A stretch of 64,000 nt of DNA from Strigamia acuminata (Eukaryota; Arthropoda; Chilopoda; Geophilomorpha; Linotaeniidae), in contig OX442314.1 of assembly GCA_949358305.1 (NCBI GenBank), positions 7,009,087 to 7,073,086 of the forward strand, written 5' to 3'. The notes under the pieces were generated by a model that saw nothing but the letters and a program-made list of their open reading frames with translations, ran no database searches and was not told where the DNA came from. The number at the start of each line of letters is the position of its first letter. Within the stretch, counting starts at the first letter, position 1. Positions 30,129-40,500 of this stretch are shown one piece after another. Both the position numbers and the translations under genes were made by a program.

Positions 30129-30485
30129 CTACACGAATAAACAGAGTGTGGACTGGACATTAGCTCGACAGTAAGGGCACGTTGCAGGTCTCCTCTCTGT
30201 ACGTGCAGTGGCCATAACTCGCTCGCTGCAGGCTGCACAGAAGTATAAATGCTCGCAGGGCAGCAGCATGGCAGTGTTTCTGTCACTTAGTAGGCAAACC
30301 ACACAGAGGCCCTGTCCTGTGGCTTGATTAGCGCCCTCATCCTGCTCCTCATCAGATTCCACATTGGCTAGGTCTGCTGCGACGTCAACTACCTCGGTGG
30401 GCACAATAATTGTGCGACGCGTAGCAGCACGAGCAGCTGCCTGCTGGCCGTGGCTAGTGCCGCCAAAGCTTGGTGTCATGAGCAT
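30129..30485 (-). CDS. RING-finger (C3HC4) protein in a TIR element
   Basis: 118 codons. The N-terminal half is Ala/Thr/Glu-rich with an acidic patch (NVESDEEQDEG). The C-terminal half is a RING similar in spacing to IAP-type E3 ligase tails: CVVC, CEHLYFC, then AAC, and CPYC. The likely activity is E2 binding and ubiquitin transfer (family knowledge, not shown here). It overlaps the upstream minus-strand frame (30454-30714) in another phase, so the two may be one gene broken by a frameshift, or joined by splicing. Confidence 0.7.
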   Translation of the reverse strand: MLMTPSFGGTSHGQQAAARAATRRTIIVPTEVVDVAADLANVESDEEQDEGANQATGQGLCVVCLLSDRNTAMLLPCEHLYFCAACSERVMATARTERRPATCPYCRANVQSTLCLFV

Positions 30486-30714
30486 CTGGGATGCTCATCA
30501 GGCCTGCTTCGTACTTCGTCGTTACGCGCAGCACCCCTCGATCGGTAAGGACATACTTCATCTTACGATTCCGGCGTGAAATAACCCCTTCTAGCAGGTG
30601 TGTGTGCTCTCTCACATACGCGTGCTCCATCGACCTGAAGGTGTCAACAAACACCCATACGTTAAGGTAGGCAACACGAACTTTGCGGTGTAAGGAAGAG
30701 TGGAAATAATACAA
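30454..30714 (-). CDS. Unknown N-terminal part upstream of the RING ORF
   Basis: 86 codons containing VRVAYLNVWVFVDTFRSMEH and KYVLTDRGVLRVTTKYEAGL. No family recognised. It overlaps the start of the RING frame by about 30 nt in a different phase, and probably belonged to the same protein. Confidence 0.45.
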   Translation of the reverse strand: MYYFHSSLHRKVRVAYLNVWVFVDTFRSMEHAYVREHTHLLEGVISRRNRKMKYVLTDRGVLRVTTKYEAGLMSIPDAHDTKLWRH

Positions 30715-30933
30715 ATGTTGCTCTTAGTCATGATTACAACTGTTGCTCCACGTCATTTTCTTATAATGTCTAAGAGCAATCCCAAATAATACCAAATTTG
30801 CTCTTAGTCATTATTACACGGAACTGCAACTGTTGCTCCAGGTCATTTTTTTATAATGTCTAAGAGCAATGTTGCTCTTAACCAATTTTAGACCTAATTT
30901 CAACTGTTGCTCTTAGGAATGTTGCTCCCAGTA

Positions 30934-31108
30934 CGCGGCAGCCTCCAAAGATCACCAAACATGGGATGCTGAATGGCACAAAATTATATTTTCTGATGAA
31001 AAAAAGTTTAAAATGGACAGATCTGATGGTTGCCAACATTACTGGCATGATTTGGTAAGGAACATGGAAGTGTTTTCAAAACAAGTGTTATCTCAGTGTG
31101 GATGCAAT
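30934..31108 (+). pseudogene. Tc1/mariner transposase, central fragment
   Basis: The plus strand encodes TWDAEWHKIIFSDEKKF, then DG and HYWHDL, the block around the first catalytic D. It is in opposite orientation to the C-terminal fragment at 29290-29686, so this is an inverted arrangement around the RING element, not one interrupted gene. Confidence 0.75.
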
Positions 31109-31508
31109 CTCGATCGCCGCCTACTCAGTTGAGAAATTTCTCAAACCACCCCTGGTAGTTGGGACATGGGATCTCTCATGTGGTTGGTATCTGAGTTAAT
31201 TAATCAATATGGAGTTTTTTATGAATATTTATTGGACCTCCACATTATTCATGATTAGACCTCGAATATTTATGCAAAATAAAATTCGTTTTATGCGCAT
31301 ATAATATGCACCAAAAATTCTATTTTATGAAAAATAAAAATAAAAATATGCAAAATAAAAAAAAATTATTTGAGTGAAATCAGGTGTTAAATAACAACGA
31401 AAAATAAAAAATAATTTCTATGCATTTATGCAGTTATCCGGGCCTTATTTTCATGATTTATGTCAACTAAAACCTAACAAGATTTAATTAAGATTCAATA
31501 AAGAAAAA
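31109..31508. other. Region downstream of SPTLC2
   Basis: AT-rich. It probably holds the 3' untranslated region and polyadenylation site of SPTLC2 (a minus-strand AATAAA is present near 31226). No other gene is seen. Confidence 0.4.
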
Positions 31509-31595
31509 TCAAAAAACAATTTTATTCCCGTTCTGCGGCAACTTTGAATATTTTATTTTTAAAGCATCGCCGACTTGATCCGCTGCTCGTAAAAC
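31509..31595 (-). CDS. SPTLC2: SPTLC2 last exon
   Basis: 87 nt, phase 0, encoding [20 protein letters not shown] and ending at TGA. The ending is short compared with the vertebrate protein. Confidence 0.85.
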   Translation of the reverse strand, partial: VLRAADQVGDALKIKYSKLPQNGNKIVF

Positions 31596-34500
31596 CTGTA
31601 AAAATCAAACACAAATTCAACAATCCAAAAAGAAAAATAAATGGAGTTAATTGACATACTCTATCTAACATCTCTTTTGTATGTCCAGCAGACAAGCAAA
31701 ACCGAGCGCGATCTTTCATAGCAGGTGTTGCAGGAAAACCACATGCAATAGCTGCAATTCCATGATTCGCCATTCGTGAAACGTAAGCCCTACAAATGAT
31801 ACAAGTAACTTTAAGGCCCCACAGACGAATTTATAAATAAATAAATAAATAAAAATAATTGAAAAAAAATGTCTTCAATATAATTTTTGAGAATTTTTTG
31901 GGAACATGGGGCTCTTGCCGCGTTATACCCGCATTCGGCTTAAAACGAGATAATACTGTATAAGATTTAGAGAGAATTATCCTGAGTACATCGTTATAGA
32001 GTTTGTCACGGGCAGGCTACCCACTCTCTTTTTTATTTAAACTATTCCATCTTATTTTCCTATAATATTTTCTAATTTCATCTATTCTTACTGACTCATC
32101 TCCTTGACTCATCTTCAGTTAATTGATACGCAATCGAGATTATGCGCATACAATTATTTTAAACAATTAGATCTTTATTTATACCTTTCACCCCTTGACC
32201 ACAGATTAGAAGAAGACACAGATGCGACAATCCTTTGTTATAATGCGTTACCGGCCGCCAAGCGGGAAAGTTTTTCCCTATAGATTCAAAATACAAATTC
32301 ATTGTTGTCAGACCCCAAAATTATTATTTTTTTTTATTTTTTTATTTTTTTATTTTTTTTATTTGTATTTTGAATTGATAGGGAAAAACTTTTCCGCTTG
32401 GCGGCCGGTAACGCATTATAACAAAGGATTGTCGCATCTGTGTCTTCTTCTAATCTGTGCCCTTGACACAATTTAACTTGACCAGTCACATGACTACGTC
32501 TTCTTATTTTCATTCATCCTAACTTAAATCACTTCTCTTGCTTTCTACTGAGAAACACCACTTCCTTTTAGTTAACATTAGATTTAGTCAACCTATTATT
32601 TTGCGCCTTAAATAAGCGCTCTCTCATGTTTAATCCTACTGCGCTTATTTCAGCCACATATTTTATGTTATTCACTGCTCGTGATATCCCTCTCCACCCT
32701 GAGGTAAATATCATTACGCATCTCATTATTTTACGCCCACAACACCCAACTGTAAGTGAGAAACTGTCTAATATAAATAATGTTAGTCAAACGCGAGTGT
32801 TAGATTCTTTGAGTCCCCGGATGTCCACATTTGAAGGAGACAATTGTTTAGGAGAATATACAAACTTTGCCCAATCCTATTGCGCCAAATTAGCTTTTGC
32901 GCGATATTGTTAGAATTAATTATAACACCCAGAATTAATAGTGACAAGTTTGCAGATGAAATGGTTCCTTTCAAGATTTCAAAGGGGATAAATTTAAACC
33001 CCACTAATTTTCCTTGGATTTCCACTAAATAAAAACTAAATCTCCCACTCACTGACTTTCCCACTAAATTAATTTTTTTTCCCACTAATTTAACTAAATC
33101 CAAAATTAGTGGGCCAATAAACGAGACCCGATTTCAAATAGGATAAAACATTCCTATCCAGTACGGAAAAGGACTTACAAGTTAGTTCTATGTCAAGGAG
33201 GCCCTAGGTGCATACCAAAACTCACCGTGATTTAGCTGTCATGAATAACAGCACAGGCACTACAGGAGAAGAGTCATTGCCATAAACTACAAAACCCATT
33301 TCCTTCAACCGTCTTCGAAAATACAACGTATTTCTCGCCAATTGTTTCAATTTTGTTTCGCCGACCTGCGTCCCATCTGCACCCATAATTATTTCCATAG
33401 AAGATACAATTTGTTGAGCGACTGGTGGCGACATACTGCAACCATAAACCATGGCGTGCGAATGTCTTCTGATGTGATCTACCAATTCCTAGAAATTTCC
33501 TATTATAAATACATAAATTCAAGTTTTTTTTAAAAAAAAAATACTTTTTTTCCTGCAATATAACCACCATTTGCTGCAAAACTTTTAGTAAAAGTGCCCA
33601 TTAAGATGTCCACGTCTTCGGGCTGGCAATTGAAATATTCGACTACGCCTCGACCACGTGCACCCAAAGCTCCAATGCTGTGAGCTTCGTCCACATACAA
33701 ATATGCTTTGTATTTCTTTTTAAGGCGGATAACCTCAGGTAAATGGACAATTGACCCTTCCATGCTAATGTAAAAAAAAATTGCAAAACTTAATTTAATT
33801 CTTTGCATAATTTGCTGCGATCCGGGTTATTATCGCACTTATTTCTAATAAATAAGCACGAAACCGCAGGTGAATGCTAAAATAGACTTACAATCAGCGG
33901 CCTTAAACTTGTCTAGGGTTAAGTTTATTAAGTAGGAAAATAAAGACACAATTTTTATGATAAAAATCACACAAATTCTTTATTAAGTTAAATACAATGA
34001 AATATAAAATATATTGACTAGTTGAAATAGGAAGAGCGACAAGTCGCGTAACAATTTGAGCGGAAAACAATGGAAGGGCTTGCAACGACTGTTGCAAGCT
34101 ACAAAGCGCTAAAATGGCGCTTAAACAACACACAGTTGTTAGGCGAAGGCAAAGGTCTTCGTTTGCTGAACTCACGAACGATGGTCGAAGACGATGGTTC
34201 TCGTGGGCTCCTTCTACGGCTCGTGCGACGGCTCGGCGGCGGTGGTTGACGGCTGTAGGCGTCCGACTCTCGTACGATGGCGGTGGCTGGCGTTCGCGCG
34301 GCAGCGACGGCGATGGTTCACGATCGTCGGGAAACTTCTTCTTCTCGATTGCTGGAATTAGCTACGGCTAATTCAAGCAGAATTGCTGGCTTTGTGCTTT
34401 GGGTGGCACAAAGATAGCAGGTGAAACTGAGTTACAACGGTCCTCTATCAATACGTATTGTCGGAGCAGATATCGCAGTGATGTTGAGGTTGTTGTTGTA

Positions 34501-37500
34501 TTTTTCAGAGTCTCGATTTGAGCCAAGACGCGAGCCCAGCACGCTTCAATATTGCGCAGAAAACCTGCGCACTTAGCTCAAATGGGTGCAACTAGTGGTT
34601 ATTACACCATATTGCACCATAACGGCTAATAACCGTTTTCACCCCGGACAACCTGGGGTGATATGTGCCTAGAGAGGATTTCTCCCCTCGGTCACATGAT
34701 CTGACTTGGCGTGTGCCACAGTCAAATTAATTAGAAGACAATTAATTTAATCTTCTAAGTTGGTGAATATTTTGAGATCACCACACATCCCCCCATTTAA
34801 GACGAATCTTACATGGAGAGAAAATGAACGAACCAATTTATGATTCGTCCATGGTCTGAGTTCGCTCAGGCGTCAACGGGCGCATCATATCCGTGGTGTC
34901 GTCCCTCGGGTTGGACCGCTCGTTAACCGTACACAGGTCGCGACCTGCGTTTGGTCCGGAGACCATTCCAGGGTTGACATGAAGCCAAACCTGGATGATT
35001 CTTGCCGAGTTCGCTCGGTTGAAGAATCCTAGCGCCGCGAACTCGATTGGATCCTCTGGCGCTAATCGTGCTCTCAGGAGTCGATCATGGAGCACCGATG
35101 GTGGGCTTAACACCCGAATGTGGTCTTCGAGCCACATGAACACCTGCCTCGACAACTTGTGGTTGTTGCTAAGCAGTGTTCGCGTATCCGGCGTCAAATA
35201 GAAGTGCGGATACAGGCGCATCAGGGTCTTGAAAGCCGACTCCTTCTTCAGCGGCTTGACCTTCGTCTCCGGCTTGGCTGGCGGCGGCGGCGGTGGACGT
35301 GAGTCTTCCGCCGTGGCATCGTCGAAATGGCTCGGCGAGCCCAAGAAAACCAACGCGGGTGCGGAGGTTGACGAGGGTGTGACGCCTCGTCCCTGCGCTC
35401 GACCAACTCCGGTGAGCTTACGGGGTTCGACTGCCCGTTGAACTCCGGCTGGAGTTTGAGAACTTCCGGCGTTCTCCGGCCAAAACGAACATCCAGCGCC
35501 CTCTTGGGCCGACTGGAAAACAGCTAGTGACGCAGCCGCTGTGGCGCTCGTAACTGGAAGCGGTGTTCTTCCGGCCATTTGCGCCGTGGCCTTCGCAAAG
35601 GACCACTCGGTTCGCAACCGAACGGCGGCCTCTTCTTCGGTCTCGCCGTTTGCTACGACTTGCTTAATTAGCTCGGCTAAGATCGTAGGCGGGTCGAGCC
35701 GGAGGTGGTACCACAGCTCGACTTTCTTCTCCGACAGGCCCATCGGAGCGGTCCAAAGGTACGTAATGGCCGCTAACGCCTGTCCTGGCGAAGGAAGAAC
35801 ACCAGGGTACAACACCCTAGTCATCCCCGGAATTAGCTGACGCTGAAAATCCATCAGGCGGGGATCATCAATGGTATTGATGTCGGAGACTTCTAGCCTT
35901 TCAGCTAGTCTCTGCCAGTCCTTCTGCGACTCGGCGATCTGGGCGCGTTGGTATGCGTCCAGCTTTTGGAGCACTTCTTGCTGCGCTCTAATGGGTTGCT
36001 GCTCGTAGCAGGTCCATTGTGGGCTGAATGACTCACTAAAAAATGGCCGGAGTTGCAGGTTGCTAACTCCAGCCGGCAAGCGGGAAACATATCCATGTTC
36101 GGGCAAGCGGCTAGCGTGTCCAGGTACTGGCACGCTACAGTCGGGAGAGATATCACCGACGACACGTCTTATGGCGTATGGAGTAGCCGGGTTGTCAACT
36201 TTGAACGTGGAGACGGTTCGGCTACTTCGGGCGGACTGGATTGTGGAGTCCGATTCGAAACTCAGCGAGGACGACGAGCCAAACGTCTCTGGTGTCCGTC
36301 CTCGTCGCGACTGCGGGCGTGATGGCTGCGCGTCAGTCGAATATGGGCGTGATCGCCTCTGACGTTCCTCTCGATCGCGGCTTGATTCGCGGAACATCGG
36401 TCGGACTGGAACCGGCGGAGGGAGTTGCCCCACCCTCAAATCCTCGTCTTGCGGCGGAGGATTGATGGCCGCTGGGGCCGGAATTTCATCTTCTTGATAA
36501 AAAGGGAGAGCGCAACGCGCTTGCTCCTCTGCCTCGTGTTCTCGAGCCAGTTGTCGATTTTCGTCGACGCAAAGCTGCACCGCGGCAGCTCGGAGTGCTT
36601 TGGACGGGAAAAATCCCGGAAAATCGTTAAAACACCCGGCGAGCGCCAACTGGTGGAGCTCGGTTTGTGTGACGGGAAGTTGTGGGTTCCCGTCACGAAC
36701 GGATTTGCGATACCGTTTAACGACTTCGCGTTGTGTCGTTTTGAGGTTCTTCCTCAATTGGGTGAGAGCACCGTAATTAATTCCGGTACTCTTTAGCGCT
36801 CTTCTGCGCTCGTGACGCTCTCGTGGCGTCACTGGCCACTGGTTGTGCAGCAACTCTGCTGCAAGCGGTCCTGGGGGGCTCTCGTCGAGCGTCCACTCGA
36901 TTTCGTCGACACCGTCCACGTGAAGGCGCTCGATGAATCGACCTCTTGCTCCGAATCCTTGCAGAGCCGATCTGCTGAAGTCGTGGCGCAGCTTCCACCA
37001 CGTGTTGTTCGCCGTCTTCAGTCTTCTGATTTTTTCGGGCAATGCCGCTCGAAAAATCAGCGGGTGCTGGGTCGGCACATGATCGGGGAGCGCAAACGGC
37101 GTCTCTCGATCCCTCTCGATCTATATTTGAAAAAATAAATAAATAAATTAGTTTATTTAAAAATAAACAAATAATTTCTTATTTGAAATATTTTTTTAAG
37201 CTTAGCGCTTGTGGCCGTGAGCCACTAAGGGATGTTGGTTGTCATGGCAACTCCCTTCGCACATGCTTGAAGCACGTGACTTTTATAGCCGCCATTTTTA
37301 TTTTTTAGCGGCTTGTGTTTGAAGTCAGGAAAAGTGAAATTACTCAATTTTTCTGACTTAAACACTTGGTAAAAATTTATTCTAATAATTTACCCGTTGT
37401 TGAAGCGTCAATTGAACGTCTTCATTTGCCCCTTCCATGGGCATTTCTCCGTCCGCCTGGAGTTGGATCGCTTCCTCGTCCATTCTCTTTCGTTTTCCGG

Positions 37501-40500
37501 TAATTTCGGAAATTCTTTCGTCTTGACAGAGAAATAATACATAAATCTTATGTTTTATCAAATTTTTCATACAGAAAAATTACTTACGATCAGGTTGTCG
37601 AACTATTCGGGTCGTAACGTAGGCGATGCGATGCATACACTCTCGAAACTTTTGAAAAAGTGACTAAGTTCGTTGATTGCAAACACGAACTTGGATTAGA
37701 GACGCTTTGTGACGTCACTAATTATAACGTATGATTAACGTTGTCATTCGAGTGGGTACTACGAATGACGTCACGAGATTGCTTTCTCGGATCTTTTGGG
37801 TAAACCCAAAAGGTGAAAGACAACACTATGTCTTGGCTCGCGGAACGCGAGATCTCAAGTTGTACTTTGACTTTCGCGAAGTACAATCCAACTTGTTTAG
37901 ATTGTCATCAGCATCGTCTCCAATGTCAGATGAGTTATATACTTCATTGTTTGAAATTTTCTCTTTTTCTAAAAACATTTCCTTTTCTAGATTTTCATCA
38001 AGAGAAACATTTTCAAGTCGCTGGTTTATTTCATCGACTTCGTTATTTTTGAGTTTCGATTTTTTACTCGATTCCGTGTTTTCGACAGGAATTTTGGATA
38101 ATTTAGCATCATCCAAGGTATTAACAATATTTTTTGTTTTTTGACCCACTTCCTCCCCTTCCAGCCAAATTTCTTGGTTGAAAACGGGAAAGTACGGCAT
38201 TAATTCAGTGCCGTGAACAGCTGGATAAATTTTATTATCACTCAGCCGTCGAAGTTGAAAGGCGCCTCCTTGTAACCTTTTGATAATTACATAAGGCCCA
38301 TTCCTTTTCGGTGAAATGCCTGCTGCTATTCCTTTAGCGGCATTTGAGAGAATATGAGACTCTCGCCAGACTAAATCATTTTGTCTGAAGTTGTCGAATT
38401 TCTTATCTGATTTTTCAGCTTCGACACGGCGTCTCAAATCTAAGACGTGAGACATCATATGCTGATACGTCTCTGCAATTATTGTTTCTAATTTCTGAAC
38501 ATATAAATGCGGATTTTTTGGATCAATGACTAAAATTCCTTCCGGAATTCTTGGATCCCAAGGAATTCTTAATTCTCGGAAAAAATTTAAGAAAGCAGGA
38601 GAATAATCTCTGCCTCTTGTTACAGTTGTTCTCAAACTGAATGCAAATTCGCGTAGATACTCATCCCATTGGTCATGAATATCTAAATAAATCGAAACTA
38701 AATATTTAATATCTCGATTGGTTCTCTCCACAGGATTGCTTTGTGGATGATAAATCGATGTCGGTGTTCGCGACATGTCGAATTTTTTGCAAAATTCTTT
38801 ATAGACCTGTGATCGAAATTGTGGTCCATTATCACTTATGATTTGTCTCGGAAATCCGAAAGTCATTGATAAGTGATAAATTGTGTTGGCAACTTTTATT
38901 GCCGTTGGATTACACATTGGAAATAATTCGGGCCAATGTGTAGCGACATCTACGATGACGCAAATGTGGGTATTGTTTTTTCTGGTTCTTGGTTTGGGAC
39001 CAGACAAATCCACACTGAGGCAGTCAAATGGTCCAAATGGTCCAATTTGAGCGCCTTCAATTTCGGTCTTTGATCTCGGCTTACATGCCTGACATCCTTG
39101 ACAATGTTGAATAAAACGTGTAATATCACGTTTCATACCTTTCCAGGTATAAACTCTTCGAGTTCGGTACATTGTCCTCGCAATGCCTGGGTGGCCGGAC
39201 AGTGGATGTCCGTGCATCAACCAAATGATTTTATAAATCAATTTTCTTGGCACAACAACTTTAAGTGCCCTACCATCCTCTCCTAATTCATCGGTAGAGG
39301 TAGGATGATAATGGAGTAACATATCTTCTTCAATGAGATAAGTACTCGCGTGTCTTTCAAAATTTCTTCTTTGAAGACGAGTTACTATGTAACTTGGATA
39401 TTGCTTGTTTAACAAGTAATTGCGAATATGTTGGCAAAATTGGTCTGCTTTTTGCGCCGCAATAATGTCATCTCTCGTTGGAGGATCACATTCTAATTGC
39501 TTAGCAATTTTAGCTGCAAATGCTTTAATTAAAACATTTGTTGTTGGCAGCTCGAATTTTTTAGCCATCATAGCTCTTAATTCGACGTCAGGGGTTCCTG
39601 ACGGATCATGCATGTTAATACAAAAATTAATTAATGCTTGATCGTCGTCATTAACTATTATTGACTTGGGTAATTCGTTCAATTTTCCCATTTGCCAACT
39701 TCGGCAAGGAGATGGACAATATGATAATAAATCATCATTATCGCCATCGTCTTCTGGCTCGTCAGGTGTGCTGACAGGTGCACGTGACAATGCGTCTGCT
39801 ATTACATTCAGCGGACCTTTGACGTACTGTATTTCGAACGAATACGCCATCAGCTCCATTTGCCAACGAGCTAATCTGCCCGACGGGTCAGATAACGACA
39901 TCAACCACTTAAGTGCTTGGTGATCCGTTTGTACAGTGAATGTAGTGTACTCTAAGTATGGGCGAAATTTGCGTAATCCCCATACTACTGCGAGACATTC
40001 TAATTCTGTCACAGTATAATTCTTTTCAGCGGGTTGCAAGCTTCTGCTTGCATACACGCATGGCATTTCGACTTCTTGGCCATCCACAATTTTCTTTTGT
40101 GTAAGGGCTGCACCCAACCCTTGTTTACTGGCGTCAGTATGAACAATAAATGGCATGTACAAGTCAGGCATCTTCATTGTTTCAGCATTCGTAAGCAGGT
40201 CTTTTATTGCGTCGAATGCTGCTTGATGATGCAGTTCCCAATCGAACTCCGCATCTTTCTTCAAGAGTGGCCTTAGTGGTTCTGCCACTGTGGCCAAATT
40301 CTTGATTAGGCGGTGAAAGAAATTCACCATGCCTAGAAATCTTTGTAATTCCTTAAGATTGGTAGGAGCAGGAAATTGCGTAATTGCAGCGACTTTTTTA
40401 GGGTCTACTGCAAGTCCTTCTACTCCTACTTTGTAGCCTAGAAAAATTAATTCCTTTCTACAGAGATGCGTCTTGCCAGGGTGCGCATGTAAATTAGCTT

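Larger units (their letters stand above)
29687..30931. mobile_element. TIR element carrying a RING-finger ORF
   Basis: Terminal inverted repeat CTGGGAGCAACAT, flanked by TA on both sides (29685-29686, 30932-30933). The subterminal zones hold many direct and inverted copies of GTTGCTCTTAGTCATG-like motifs: 39-bp units near 29700-29810, about 80-bp units to 30080, and inverted copies at 30715-30930. It contains no transposase. The interior encodes a RING-domain protein on the minus strand. A TA duplication suggests Tc1/mariner-type mobilisation. Confidence 0.75.

Noticed and set aside
34838-37078. Accessory ORF as an envelope gene
   Set aside because: No signal peptide, no transmembrane segment and no cysteine framework.
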